A stretch of 64,000 nucleotides of DNA. Source: CAZGHF01 sp964525595. Its GTDB lineage: Bacteria > Patescibacteriota > Minisyncoccia > UBA6257 > GWB1-50-10. Made by a program: the position numbers and the translations under genes. The notes under the pieces are model-generated. The model saw only the letters and a list, made by a program, of their open reading frames with translations, had not been told where the DNA came from and did no database searches. Position 1 is the stretch's first letter. Every line of letters starts with the position of its first letter. The stretch is taken from positions 62,001 through 126,000 of the forward strand of contig CAZGHF010000001.1 in the NCBI GenBank assembly GCA_964525595.1, in the 5' to 3' direction. Below are positions 26,100 to 37,555 of the stretch, one piece after another.

Positions 26100-26674
26100 T
26101 GTTTGGAGATTCAATAGGAATTAAAAATTCGAGACAAGGCTTCACGCTTGCTGAGCTTATAGTTGCCATGTCCGTATTTATCGTTGCGATGATAATTGTT
26201 GTCGGTTCTTTTATAAGAGTTATTCGAACTCAGCGGGCAGTAAACAACCTGCTTTCTATGAACTCGAATATGAGTTTGGTAATTGAACTGATAACCCGGG
26301 ATATAAGAACCGGTTATAACTTCAGTTTAAACAGCCTGCCCGGAGGCAGCTGTATCGGCAGTCAGGTTGAAGAGCTTGAATTTACGAATACTCGTTTTAA
26401 CAGCGTTTTCTACCATGACGAGGGCGGGGCGGTTGTCCGCCGGGAATGCGCGGGTGAGGACTGTACCGGCAAGGATTTCGAAGCGCTAACTGCCTCAAAT
26501 GTGAACATTGAACGTCTTTGTTTTTTAAACACCGGGAATCTTGAAAACGGGAAGGATCCCTGGCGGATTACACTTTTCTTTAAAGTCGGTTCTGCCGATT
26601 TAGTGCTCTCCAGTCAGGTTATTGATCTCCAAACAACCATTGCCGCTCGAATTACCCCTCAAGAAACCGAATAA
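26096..26674 (+). CDS. Minor pilin-like protein (PilW/GspJ type)
   Basis: 192 residues. Leader to Gly-15, then FTLAELIVAMSVFIVAM with Glu at +5. The conserved INLV-type segment after the helix (MNSNMSLVIELITRDIRTG) is that of GspJ/PilW pseudopilins, and three cysteines lie in the globular part. ATG 26096 overlaps the previous stop codon. Together with its neighbours it should form the initiating tip complex. Confidence 0.82.
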   Translation: MMFGDSIGIKNSRQGFTLAELIVAMSVFIVAMIIVVGSFIRVIRTQRAVNNLLSMNSNMSLVIELITRDIRTGYNFSLNSLPGGSCIGSQVEELEFTNTRFNSVFYHDEGGAVVRRECAGEDCTGKDFEALTASNVNIERLCFLNTGNLENGKDPWRITLFFKVGSADLVLSSQVIDLQTTIAARITPQETE

Positions 26675-26684
26675 TTAACCAATT

Positions 26685-29142
<2,458 letters not shown>

Positions 29143-29151
29143 TCAAAAGCG

Positions 29152-29436
29152 ATGAGTTTAATTGACAGAAAAACGATAAAGAACCTTGCGGAGCTTTCCC
29201 GGTTGGAGCTTTCGGAAAAGGAGGAAAAATCGCTTCTAAAAGATTTGGAGAAAATACTTTCTTATTTCGAAGAGTTAAAGGAGGTTGATACGGAAAGCGT
29301 TGCACCAATGTCGGGCGGTACTTTTTCCGAGAACGTTTTTCGGAAGAGCGACTCTAGTTTGCCGAAAGAGCGGGCTATTCAGTCTTTCCCTGAAACCGAG
29401 AAAGGTTTTTTAAAAGTACCGCCTGTATTTGAATAG
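29152..29436 (+). CDS. gatC: Asp/Glu-tRNA amidotransferase subunit C
   Basis: 94 residues; GatC wraps around GatA and helps it bind GatB. The pattern LAELSRLELSEKEEKSLLKDL, then ILSYFEELKEVDTESVAPM, is the family signature. It is followed by gatA after 41 bp. gatB is not in the window and must be elsewhere if the amidotransferase is complete. Confidence 0.93.
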   Translation: MSLIDRKTIKNLAELSRLELSEKEEKSLLKDLEKILSYFEELKEVDTESVAPMSGGTFSENVFRKSDSSLPKERAIQSFPETEKGFLKVPPVFE

Positions 29437-29477
29437 AGCTCCGCGAATATACGAATTGAGCACGAATGTAAAAATTT

Positions 29478-30920
29478 ATGACTTTAGGTAATCTCACGAT
29501 TAAAAAGTTTCACGAAGGCCTAATTAGTAAGAAGTTCTCGGCGGTCGAGGTGGCCGAAAAGTTTTTCAGTCAGATTGATAAAGAGAACGGAGAAATCGGT
29601 GCCTACCTTAATTTGTCAAAAGACGAAGCTATCGCGCAGGCTAACGCTGTTGATACTGCTCTTGCCGGCGGAAAGGAGATTCCGATTCTTGCCGGAGTAC
29701 CATTTGCAATAAAAGACAATATTTTGATTGAGGGCGGATCGGCAACAGTTGCTTCAAAGATTCTCGAAAATTATAAAAGCGCCTATGATGCAACCGTTAT
29801 CCGGAAGCTTAAGGAGAACCAGGCAGTACTTTTAGGCAAAACTAACCTCGATGAATTTGCGATGGGTTCTTCGACTGAAAACTCCGCTTTCAGGAAAACC
29901 AGGAACCCGCATGACCCGACCCGCGTTCCGGGCGGTTCTTCGGGCGGTTCGGCTGCGGCGGTTGCGGCAAACATGGCTTTGGCCGCTCTTGGAACAGATA
30001 CTAACGGTTCAATTAGACAGCCAGCAAGTTTTTGCGGTGTAGTCGGGTTAAAACCCACCTATGGTGTGGTATCCCGGCATGGAATTATTGCTCTCGGCTC
30101 AAGCTTGGACCAGGTCGGTCCCCTTACCAAAACCGTGGAGGACGCATCGATTATTTTTGAGGCAATAAACGGCCGGGATGAATTTGATTCTACAAGTTTG
30201 GATAAGGCATTTAGACACGAAAATATTTCTTTGGACGAGATTAGAAATTTAAAAGTCGGTATTCCCAAGGAATATTTTATTGACGGCATCGATAAAGAAG
30301 TTGAGAAAGGTATTGAGGAAACGATAGAAAAACTGAAAAGCCTGAAAATTGAGTTTAAAAAAGTATCCCTGCCCCACACTAAATATGCAATTTCTGTTTA
30401 CTACGTAATTCTTCCGGCTGAAGCAAGTACGAACCTCGCTCGTTACGACGGCGTTCGCTACGCAAGAGTTTCTTCCGTTCCGGACGATTCGAGCTTAAGA
30501 GAGATTTATCTTAAAGATAAAGGTGCCGGGTTTGGTTCCGAGTCGAAGCGGCGGATACTTTTAGGAACTTTTGTCCTCTCTGCGGGCTATTACGATGCTT
30601 ATTATACCAAAGCTCAAAAAGTTCGCAGTTTGATTAAACAGGATTTTGATGAAGTCTTTAAGAAAGTTGACGTGATTATCACCCCTACTACTCCGACTCC
30701 GGCTTTCAAACTGGGTGAAAAAACAGATGATCCTCTTGCGATGTACCTTGCCGATATCTTTACCAGTCCTTCAAGTTTATCAGGGTTTCCGGCGGTATCG
30801 ATTCCGGTCAAGAAATACGAGGTTGGGAGCGGGGAATTGCCGGTGGGTTTTCAGCTTATTGGCCGTCACTTCCGCGAAGCCGACATTTTAAATCTCGGTC
30901 AGTATTACGAAGAAATTTAA
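29478..30920 (+). CDS. gatA: Asp/Glu-tRNA amidotransferase subunit A
   Basis: Amidase subunit that releases ammonia from glutamine and feeds GatB to convert Glu-tRNA-Gln (or Asp-tRNA-Asn). 480 residues. The amidase Ser-cisSer-Lys triad is intact: Lys79 (FAIKDN), Ser154 (GGSSGG) and Ser178 (DTNGSIR), the same numbering as S. aureus GatA. Implies the indirect route to Gln-tRNA or Asn-tRNA. Downstream region holds only weak inverted repeats. Confidence 0.96.
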   Translation: MTLGNLTIKKFHEGLISKKFSAVEVAEKFFSQIDKENGEIGAYLNLSKDEAIAQANAVDTALAGGKEIPILAGVPFAIKDNILIEGGSATVASKILENYKSAYDATVIRKLKENQAVLLGKTNLDEFAMGSSTENSAFRKTRNPHDPTRVPGGSSGGSAAAVAANMALAALGTDTNGSIRQPASFCGVVGLKPTYGVVSRHGIIALGSSLDQVGPLTKTVEDASIIFEAINGRDEFDSTSLDKAFRHENISLDEIRNLKVGIPKEYFIDGIDKEVEKGIEETIEKLKSLKIEFKKVSLPHTKYAISVYYVILPAEASTNLARYDGVRYARVSSVPDDSSLREIYLKDKGAGFGSESKRRILLGTFVLSAGYYDAYYTKAQKVRSLIKQDFDEVFKKVDVIITPTTPTPAFKLGEKTDDPLAMYLADIFTSPSSLSGFPAVSIPVKKYEVGSGELPVGFQLIGRHFREADILNLGQYYEEI

Positions 30921-30966
30921 TAAACTAAGATTTTATAAACAATCGTTCGTAAAATCTAGAAATATT

Positions 30967-31641
30967 TTACGACAGAAATTCTTCGGCTTTTTTAAGGTCT
31001 TCAATAACGCCAACTGGCACGAAAGAGCGAGCTTCCACCGTTTTTATCTTGTGGTCTTTGGACATAGCCAAGACCGACATCGGTAAAAGAAGTTCTCCTT
31101 TTACGGCTTCGCCGGGAGAATAGTTAAAGATTAAAGAGTTAAGCACGAAGCCGCTGACGAGAGCCAGGTTTGACGGCGGATTTTCCGGTTTTTCAATCAC
31201 GTTCTTAATGCTTTTGTCGTCATTTAATTCAACAATGCCGAAGCGTTGGGGGTTTTCAACTCTGGCTGTGATTGCCGCAAGGTCGTGCCCAAACAAATTC
31301 TTAAAGGTTTCTTTATCTATAAGGTCGTCCGAATAAACTACCGCGAAAGGCTCATCGCTCAAGTGCTTTCTGGACAGCCAAAGAGCGTCATAAGTGCCTT
31401 TTTTCTCCGGCTGGTGGACGTAATTTACCTTTCGGCCCAAAAATTCCTTACCGCAATAGTCTATAATTTTGTCGCCGAGGTAGCCGTGAACAATAACAAG
31501 CTCGTCAACCTTTTCCGGAAAACTACTTACCAAATGATGAAGAAGCGGCTTGCCGGCCACATTGAGAAGCGGTTTTGGCGTCGTAAGCGTCAGGGGTCGC
31601 ATTCGGACTCCTTCGCCAGCGGCTAAAATTACTGCTTTCAT
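30967..31641 (-). CDS. Sugar-phosphate nucleotidyltransferase
   Basis: 224 residues, a compact Rossmann-like nucleotidyltransferase. The signature MKAVILAAGEGVRMRPLTL with PKPLLNVAGKPLL is that of glucose-1-phosphate thymidylyl/mannose-1-phosphate guanylyl transferases; the metal-binding Asp is in VVYSDDLI. It would make an activated sugar for surface glycans. The exact sugar and nucleotide are not readable. It lacks the C-terminal left-handed helix domain of longer relatives. Downstream of a three-tRNA minus-strand cluster. Confidence 0.85.
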   Translation of the reverse strand: MKAVILAAGEGVRMRPLTLTTPKPLLNVAGKPLLHHLVSSFPEKVDELVIVHGYLGDKIIDYCGKEFLGRKVNYVHQPEKKGTYDALWLSRKHLSDEPFAVVYSDDLIDKETFKNLFGHDLAAITARVENPQRFGIVELNDDKSIKNVIEKPENPPSNLALVSGFVLNSLIFNYSPGEAVKGELLLPMSVLAMSKDHKIKTVEARSFVPVGVIEDLKKAEEFLS

Positions 31642-31650
31642 AGTTTTTTG

Positions 31651-31725
31651 CGCAGCCGACCGGATTTGAACCGGCGATCTCCTCCGTGACAGGGAGGCGT
31701 GTTAACCAAGCTACACCACAGCTGC
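31651..31725 (-). tRNA. tRNA-Asp(GTC)
   Basis: Acceptor GCAGCTG/CGGCTGC, loop CTGTCAC in stem CCTCC/GGAGG gives GTC, discriminator G. Confidence 0.93.
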
Positions 31726-31732
31726 TCTCCGG

Positions 31733-31806
31733 TGCCGACGAGAGGATTTGAACCTCTGACCTAGGGCTTATGAATCCCTCGCTCTAACCAACTGAGCTAC
31801 GTCGGC
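31733..31806 (-). tRNA. tRNA-Met(CAT), elongator type
   Basis: Acceptor GCCGACG/CGTCGGC fully paired, D-arm GCTCAGTTGGTTAGAGC, loop TTCATAA gives CAT, discriminator A. The anticodon stem has one A-G mismatch next to the loop. Confidence 0.9.
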
Positions 31807-31814
31807 AATGTACG

Positions 31815-31888
31815 TTGCGGGGGCGGGAATCGAACCCGCTACCTCAAGGTTATGAGCCTTGTGTGCAAACACGGTACACCTCCCCGCA
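31815..31888 (-). tRNA. tRNA with CAT anticodon, odd D-arm (initiator Met or Ile2)
   Basis: Acceptor TGCGGGG/CCCCGCA resembles bacterial initiator tRNA except that position 1 is U and pairs with A72 instead of the usual C-A mismatch. Anticodon stem CAAGG/CCTTG has only two of the three initiator G-C pairs. D-arm (about 31862-31881) lacks the normal U8 and AGC/GG pattern. Loop CTCATAA gives CAT. Confidence 0.8.
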
Positions 31889-31962
31889 GGATTATATTAT
31901 CCGACTAGTCTGGGATTTGCAACAAAATTAGAATAAAACTAGAATGATGAAATCTACCGATT

Positions 31963-33096
31963 ATGAGCAATATAGTCATCGAATCACAAGAGGAAATTAG
32001 GTTGCGCAGCGGGCTGGAAAATAAGGAGGATGCGGAATCAAAACGCCTAAAGCGTTTTTTGGATATGTCCGATCTCTCGCGTACGGAAGGGAGTCCTTTA
32101 GCCGCCATCATTGAGCGGGTCAGAAAAATCGAAACCTTTAAGAATTTTGACGACATTAAAATTCCGGAAATCATCCCGACAAAAATATTGTTCGACCTGT
32201 TCAATATGCCTCCTGGTCATCCCGCCCGCAGCAAATCGGACACCTATTACGTGGACGAGGATAACGTTTTGCGGACCCACGATACCGTTTTTTGGCATTA
32301 TTATCTGAATCATCCGGAAATACGCGAGAGAATATCGGCGAGCCAGGATTTTGGCACTATCTGTTACGGTAAGGTCTACCGGAAGGATGAGATTGACCGC
32401 CATCACATGAACGTATTTCACCAGTTTGGCGGACTCTACCTTGCTTCTGACGATAAAAAAACCACAACCCTTGACGATCTCAAGAATGTTTTGGGAGAGG
32501 TCGCGAAAAGCGTTTTCGGGCCCGATATTGAATATAACTTCACCTCCGAAAACTTTCCGTATACGGACCCGAGTGTCGAAATGAACATTAAAGTCAAGGG
32601 AGAGTGGGTAGAAATGGTTGGTTCCGGGTTGCCGCGTAAAGACGTGCTCAAAAATTTCGGCGTGACCGGCTATAACGGCTGGGCCTTCGGCTTCGGTTTG
32701 GAACGGCTGGCAATCGTCAGTATGAGTCTTCCCGACATTCGTCTTCTCTGGTCGAATGACGAGCGGGTTAAACGTCAACTCCAACTCGGTAACACCTACA
32801 AGGAAGTCAGTAAGTACCCGCCGGTTTTGCGGGATATTTCTTTCGTTGTGGATAGGGGCTTTGTGCCAAACGATTACTTCGACCTCATTCGCGATATCAG
32901 TGGGGATTTAGTGGAAGAAGTAAAACTAATCGATACTTACGAAAATGAAAAGAAATTCGGCAAAGACAAAATAAGTTATGCTTTTCATATCACCTACCGT
33001 TCGATGGACCGGACACTCACAAAAGATGAGGTGGATAAAATACACAAGGAAGTGGAAGAACGCACGGAGAGTGAATTTAATGGAATGGTGCGCTGA
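31963..33096 (+). CDS. pheS: Single-chain phenylalanyl-tRNA synthetase, mitochondrial-type
   Basis: 377 residues that join a PheS-like class II catalytic core (about 45-275) directly to an FDX-ACB anticodon-binding domain (about 283-377), normally found at the end of PheT. Core motifs are PPGHPARSKSDTYYV, LLRTH-like VLRTHDT, FHQFGGLYL, FPYTDPSVEM and GWAFGFGLERLAI with PDIRLLWSND. This is the architecture of monomeric mitochondrial PheRS, not of the usual bacterial alpha2beta2 enzyme. The family fit is strong; whether it is the cell's only PheRS cannot be seen here. Confidence 0.85.
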   Translation: MSNIVIESQEEIRLRSGLENKEDAESKRLKRFLDMSDLSRTEGSPLAAIIERVRKIETFKNFDDIKIPEIIPTKILFDLFNMPPGHPARSKSDTYYVDEDNVLRTHDTVFWHYYLNHPEIRERISASQDFGTICYGKVYRKDEIDRHHMNVFHQFGGLYLASDDKKTTTLDDLKNVLGEVAKSVFGPDIEYNFTSENFPYTDPSVEMNIKVKGEWVEMVGSGLPRKDVLKNFGVTGYNGWAFGFGLERLAIVSMSLPDIRLLWSNDERVKRQLQLGNTYKEVSKYPPVLRDISFVVDRGFVPNDYFDLIRDISGDLVEEVKLIDTYENEKKFGKDKISYAFHITYRSMDRTLTKDEVDKIHKEVEERTESEFNGMVR

Positions 33097-33098
33097 AT

Positions 33099-35252
33099 TT
33101 ACTCCGGGTGAATTTCTTTTCTAAATTGTTCCAGGCGTTTGGCGAGGAGCGGATATTTCTTCAGGAAGAAGTCTTCTTTTAGAATTTCCGCTGCCATATC
33201 TCTTGCGTTTTGCACCAATTCCGGATTTTGGAGCGCCTTCATTGCTATGTCCGGCATTCCGGTTTGGGCCGCACCTAAGAACTCACCCGGGCCTCTTATT
33301 TTTAAATCTTTTTCAGCTAGTTCAAATCCATTCTTCGCCTCAACAATCGATTTTAGTCTTTGCATTGTTGTCTTGCTTCCCGAGTCGGAAAAGAGAAAGC
33401 AGAATGATTGATGCTTGCCCCGGCCGACCCGGCCCCGGAACTGATAGAGTTGAGCAAGGCCAAAACGGTCAGCGCCTTCAATCATCATTATTGTCGCGTT
33501 GGGAACGTCCACTCCAACTTCCACAACCGAGGTTGAGACCAAGATATCAGTTGCGCCATTAGCAAAATCTCTCATAACACTTTCTTTCGTAGCTTTTCCG
33601 CTTGAGGAAGACCTGCCTCCCGCGGGCATTTTGCCGTGGAGCATTGAAACGCGAAGGTCGGGAAAAACTTTTTTTGATAGTTTCTCGAACTCTTCTTTAA
33701 CCGATTTCAGCTCCATTTTTTGTAAGTTATTGGCTGTGAATTGTTCATTATTCGTTGGTTCTATTCGGGGACATATAACGAACACTTGTCTTCCTTTCTT
33801 AACTTGCCCTCTAATGAAAGCGTAAGCCTTCGGGCGATTCTCCGGCGCCACCACTTTAGTGATAATTTCTTTTCTGTTTTTCGGTAGTTCAGTGATGAGG
33901 GAAATATCCAAATTACCAAAGAGAGTCAGGGAGAGGGTGCGAGGAATGGGTGTTGCCGACATTGACAGGAAATGAGGAACGAAGCCGTTTGCCTCCTTAT
34001 TCTTTGCAACGAGGAGTTTTCTTTGTTCCACGCCGAAACGGTGCTGTTCGTCAACTACCACGAGGGCGAGATTTTTGAAATTGACGCTTTTTTGGATAAG
34101 GGCGTGGGTGCCGATTATGATTTTTACCTTTCCTTCCTCAATTTCTTTTGTGAGCTTGGGTTTTTTTGAAACTGTTTCAAGGCCATGGTCGTAGCTTGCC
34201 TTCGCCTCGCTGGAAGTAAGAAGCGCCACTCCTCCGTTAAAGTCCGGGAAGAACTTCAGAAAAGTTTCATAATGCTGTCTTGCAAGGATTTCAGTCGGAG
34301 CCATAAAAGCGGTTTGGTGCCCGCTCCCGGCAGCAATAATGGCAGAGACAGCGGCAATTATTGTTTTGCCCGAGCCGACATCGCCTTGGAGCAGGCGGTT
34401 CATCGGTTTCGCTAATTTCAGGTCTTTTAAGATTTCCTCAAGTGATTTTTGCTGTGACTCGGTGAGTTCAAAAGGTAAGTTGCTTATCAGTTTCTTAACC
34501 GTTTCAGATTCGGCATTCACGGCTTTAGATTTTTCTCTAGCGAGTCGGAGTCTTTCCGAGGCGTTGTGAAGCCCCAAAAAGAAAAGGTCTTGAAAAGCAA
34601 ATCTTTTCTTGGCGAGGAGCGCGTCTTTTAACTCGCTCGGAAAATGAATGTCTCGGATTGCCTTGTTTATCTCCGGCAATCTTTCTTTTTTGAGGATTTC
34701 TTTAGGAATAGGGTCGGGGATTTCTTCAATTTCATCAAGAACCGGTTTTATAAGAAATCGAAGACCTTTTGAAGTGAGACCTCTTGTTTCCGGATATATC
34801 GGTACAATTCTGCCGGTGTGTTTTGTTTCCTCTTCAAAACCCTCTGTTACAAGTTCGTAAGTCGGATTTGAAATATAGAGCGAGTCCTCGCCGTAGGTTA
34901 CTTTGCCGGAGAAGTTGGCAAGTCGTCCCGGCCTTAATATATTTTTTATGTAAGGCTGGTTAAACCAAACCGCTTTAATTGAATCCGTCTCGTCGGAGAT
35001 GATCGCTTCCACTATAAACATACGCCGCCTGAACGTTCGGCGGCCTGTAATTTCTACAATTTTTCCTTGAATAGTTACTTCCTGTCGATTCTCAATTTCG
35101 GATATTTTGTAAATTTGGGAGAAATCTTCATATCGGGTCGGGAAGTGTCGGAGCAGATCTTTCACGTTTTTTAAGCCCAATTTTCCCAGTTTGCCCAAAA
35201 AACGCGGGCCGATGCCCCGAACTTCCGTTAACGGTGCATTAAAGTAAATCAT
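33099..35252 (-). CDS. recG: ATP-dependent DNA helicase RecG
   Basis: 717-residue branch-migrating helicase that reverses stalled forks. N-terminal wedge/OB domain (VTIQGKIVEITGR), Walker A GDVGSGKT, DExH box VVDEQHRFGVEQ, helicase motifs VI (QFRGRVGRG) and the C-terminal RecG domain (RGPGEFLGAAQTGMPD) are all present. Size and order are normal. Convergent with the PheRS gene, 2 bp apart. Confidence 0.96.
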   Translation of the reverse strand: MIYFNAPLTEVRGIGPRFLGKLGKLGLKNVKDLLRHFPTRYEDFSQIYKISEIENRQEVTIQGKIVEITGRRTFRRRMFIVEAIISDETDSIKAVWFNQPYIKNILRPGRLANFSGKVTYGEDSLYISNPTYELVTEGFEEETKHTGRIVPIYPETRGLTSKGLRFLIKPVLDEIEEIPDPIPKEILKKERLPEINKAIRDIHFPSELKDALLAKKRFAFQDLFFLGLHNASERLRLAREKSKAVNAESETVKKLISNLPFELTESQQKSLEEILKDLKLAKPMNRLLQGDVGSGKTIIAAVSAIIAAGSGHQTAFMAPTEILARQHYETFLKFFPDFNGGVALLTSSEAKASYDHGLETVSKKPKLTKEIEEGKVKIIIGTHALIQKSVNFKNLALVVVDEQHRFGVEQRKLLVAKNKEANGFVPHFLSMSATPIPRTLSLTLFGNLDISLITELPKNRKEIITKVVAPENRPKAYAFIRGQVKKGRQVFVICPRIEPTNNEQFTANNLQKMELKSVKEEFEKLSKKVFPDLRVSMLHGKMPAGGRSSSSGKATKESVMRDFANGATDILVSTSVVEVGVDVPNATIMMIEGADRFGLAQLYQFRGRVGRGKHQSFCFLFSDSGSKTTMQRLKSIVEAKNGFELAEKDLKIRGPGEFLGAAQTGMPDIAMKALQNPELVQNARDMAAEILKEDFFLKKYPLLAKRLEQFRKEIHPE

Positions 35253-35256
35253 CTTG

Positions 35257-35329
35257 TCCCCCCACCAGGACTCGAACCTGGAACAAACTGCTTAAGAGGC
35301 AGCTGCTCTACCAATTGAGCTATAGGGGG
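35257..35329 (-). tRNA. tRNA-Lys(CTT)
   Basis: Acceptor CCCCCTA/TGGGGGG, loop CTCTTAA in stem GCTGC/GCAGT gives CTT, T-arm CCAGG/CCTGG, discriminator A. Confidence 0.93.
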
Positions 35330-35427
35330 TTAATCTTATTGATAAGCTGCGGATTATTATTATAAGGAATTTATTACAATTTGCGAAATCTTTTGTAACC
35401 GTTCTTAGAATGTTACAGCAGGATTAG

Positions 35428-35499
35428 TGCCCCCGAGAGGATTCGAACCTCTAACCTCTGCTCCGAAGGCAGATATGATATCCGTTTCACCACAGGGGC
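35428..35499 (-). tRNA. tRNA-Arg(TCG)
   Basis: Acceptor GCCCCTG/CGGGGGC, loop CTTCGGA in stem TCTGC/GCAGA gives TCG, discriminator A. Confidence 0.93.
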
Positions 35500-35544
35500 G
35501 TGGAAATTTATGATTTCCTTAGCTTCAGTGTACAATTAGAAATA

Positions 35545-36999
35545 ATGAAGTTCAACATTCCCGAAGAGGTAAGAAAAATTGCCGAAAAGCTTGAGGAAGC
35601 GGACTACCGGGCCTATCTTGTCGGCGGCTGTGTCCGAGACTTGCTGATAGGTCGTGAACCCAAAGACTGGGATATTGCCACTGATGCCAAGCCGGAGGAG
35701 ATACAGGAAGTTTTTCCGGAGAGCGTTTATGAAAACCAGTTCGGCACGGTGGGGGTAAAGACCAACTCAAATGACGAGAGGTTGAAAGTGGTGGAGGTTA
35801 CCACTTTCCGGGTAGAAGGCAAGTACACCGACAAACGCCACCCCGACGAGATAAAATTCACCCGCGTCGTAGAAGAAGATTTAAACCGCCGCGACTTCAC
35901 GGTTAACGCTCTTGCGCTCAGCATGAAAGGCGAACTTATCGACCTTTATGGCGGAAAAAGCGATTTGAAGAAAAAAGTGATTAGGACGGTCGGCAATCCC
36001 CGGGATCGTTTTAGTGAAGATGCCCTCAGATTAATGAGAGCAGTGCGGCTTGCAGCTGAGCTGGGGTTTCAGATAGAAAAAGAAACGGCCAAATCGATTA
36101 AGGCGCATGCCGGTCTTTTAGAAATGATTGCCAAAGAAAGGATTCGCGACGAACTTGTGAAAATCGTGATGAGCGAGGAAGCGGCTAAAGGTATAATAGC
36201 TCTTGAAGATTACAATCTTCTTAAGTTCATCCTCCCCGAACTTCGGGAAGGGATTGGCTGTAATCAGAACCTGCATCACATTTATACTGTCTTTGAGCAC
36301 AGTATCAGGTCATTAAACTACACGGCGGAGAAGGGTTACCCGCTCCATATCCGACTTGCGGCTCTTCTCCATGACATTGGCAAGCCCCGGACCAAAAAAG
36401 GCGAAGGATCGGATTCTACTTTTTACAACCACGAAGTTGTAGGCGCTAGAACGACCATAAAAATTTTGAGCCGTCTGCACTTCTCAAAAGAATTTGTGGA
36501 GCGGGTTGCCCACTTGGTTCGTTCGCACATGTTCTACTACAATGTGGACGAAGTAAGCGAAGCGGGCGTGAGAAGGTTTTTGCGCCGGGTGGGTCTCGAA
36601 AACGTTGACGATTTGATTAAAGTCCGGGAAGCTGACCGTATTGGCTCAGGCGTTCCTAAGGCAAAACCTTATAAAATTCGCCACCTTCTCTTTATGATTG
36701 ATAAGGTGAAGCGTGATCCGGTAAGTCCGAAAATGTTAAAAATCGACGGTAATGATTTAATGAAGTTTTTGGAAATTAGACCGGGCCCGAGAGTGGGGAG
36801 GATTCTCGCTATTCTTCTTGAAGAGGTACTTGATGAACCGAAGAAAAACACCAAAAATAATTTGGAATCGCGGGCGGAAGAGCTAAATAAATTAAAAGAT
36901 GAAGATCTGACCCAGCTTTATCGGAAGGCGGAAGAGAGAAAAGAGGAATTCGAATCCGGCGTTGAAAGAGAAATAAAAAAGAAGCATTATGTTAAGTAA
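35545..36999 (+). CDS. cca: tRNA CCA-adding nucleotidyltransferase with HD domain
   Basis: 484 residues from ATG 35545; the frame is open back to 35500 but that stretch abuts tRNA-Arg and adds nothing family-like. The class II head motif YLVGGCVRDLLIGR and metal-binding DWDIAT (41-46) are clear, followed by RRDFTVNALA and EDALRLMRAVRLA. A C-terminal HD phosphohydrolase domain (LAALLHDIGKPRTK) is attached. Adds or repairs CCA ends; most tRNAs in this window lack genomic CCA, so it is needed. Confidence 0.94.
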   Translation: MKFNIPEEVRKIAEKLEEADYRAYLVGGCVRDLLIGREPKDWDIATDAKPEEIQEVFPESVYENQFGTVGVKTNSNDERLKVVEVTTFRVEGKYTDKRHPDEIKFTRVVEEDLNRRDFTVNALALSMKGELIDLYGGKSDLKKKVIRTVGNPRDRFSEDALRLMRAVRLAAELGFQIEKETAKSIKAHAGLLEMIAKERIRDELVKIVMSEEAAKGIIALEDYNLLKFILPELREGIGCNQNLHHIYTVFEHSIRSLNYTAEKGYPLHIRLAALLHDIGKPRTKKGEGSDSTFYNHEVVGARTTIKILSRLHFSKEFVERVAHLVRSHMFYYNVDEVSEAGVRRFLRRVGLENVDDLIKVREADRIGSGVPKAKPYKIRHLLFMIDKVKRDPVSPKMLKIDGNDLMKFLEIRPGPRVGRILAILLEEVLDEPKKNTKNNLESRAEELNKLKDEDLTQLYRKAEERKEEFESGVEREIKKKHYVK

Positions 37000-37007
37000 C
37001 TTGTTCC

Positions 37008-37442
37008 ATGCGCATTCGTATTAAAAGATTTGATAAAGAACTTCCCTTACCTGAATATAAGACGGGCGGTGCCGCCGCCTTTGACCTTATTGCCAGAGAA
37101 GCAGTTGAGATTCTTCCCCGTAAGGTAGGTTACGTTAAGTTGAATTGTGCCATTGAGACGCCAGGGGGTTATTTTTTGCTTTTGGTTGCCCGGAGTTCGA
37201 CCCATAAGAAAGGACTGATACTCGCAAACGGTATTGGTATTCTTGACCCGGACTTTTCCGGTGACGGGGACGAATGCGTTGCCGCTTATTTCAACTTTAC
37301 AGACAAACCGGTTAAGGTTGAGCGCGGCGAGCGGATTGCTCAGGGGACTTTTATAAGATTTGAAAAAGCAGAGTGGGAAGAGGTTGACCGGTTAGAAAAC
37401 CCAACCCGGGGAGGTTTTGGAACAACCGGAGACGGGGTGTAA
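37008..37442 (+). CDS. dut: dUTPase-like nucleotidohydrolase
   Basis: 144 residues of the dUTPase fold, which hydrolyses dUTP to dUMP and pyrophosphate. Motif 1 GGAAAFDLIA, motif 2 ARSSTHKKGL, motif 3 NGIGILDPDFSGDGDE, motif 4 ERGERIAQGTF and motif 5 NPTRGGFGTTG are all recognisable. Motif 3 has Asp-Pro-Asp in place of the usual Asp-x-Asp-Tyr and two extra residues, a variation also seen in dCTP deaminase relatives, so dCTP deaminase/dUTPase activity is an alternative. Directly follows cca. Confidence 0.8.
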   Translation: MRIRIKRFDKELPLPEYKTGGAAAFDLIAREAVEILPRKVGYVKLNCAIETPGGYFLLLVARSSTHKKGLILANGIGILDPDFSGDGDECVAAYFNFTDKPVKVERGERIAQGTFIRFEKAEWEEVDRLENPTRGGFGTTGDGV

Positions 37443-37461
37443 GCTCAAGCTTGCAGCACTT

Positions 37462-37532
37462 CGGGGTGTAGTATAGTGGTAGTACGCAGGCTTCGGGAGT
37501 CTGTAGTCCGAGTTCGATTCTCGGCACCCCGA
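37462..37532 (+). tRNA. tRNA-Pro(CGG)
   Basis: Acceptor CGGGGTG/CACCCCG, loop TTCGGGA in stem CAGGC/GTCTG gives CGG, discriminator A. Confidence 0.94.
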
Positions 37533-37555
37533 CAGATAATCAGATTAAAACATCT

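Noticed and set aside
32098..32784. Minus-strand frame of 228 codons opposite the PheRS gene
   Set aside because: Lies wholly inside a clearly coding synthetase gene and has no family features.
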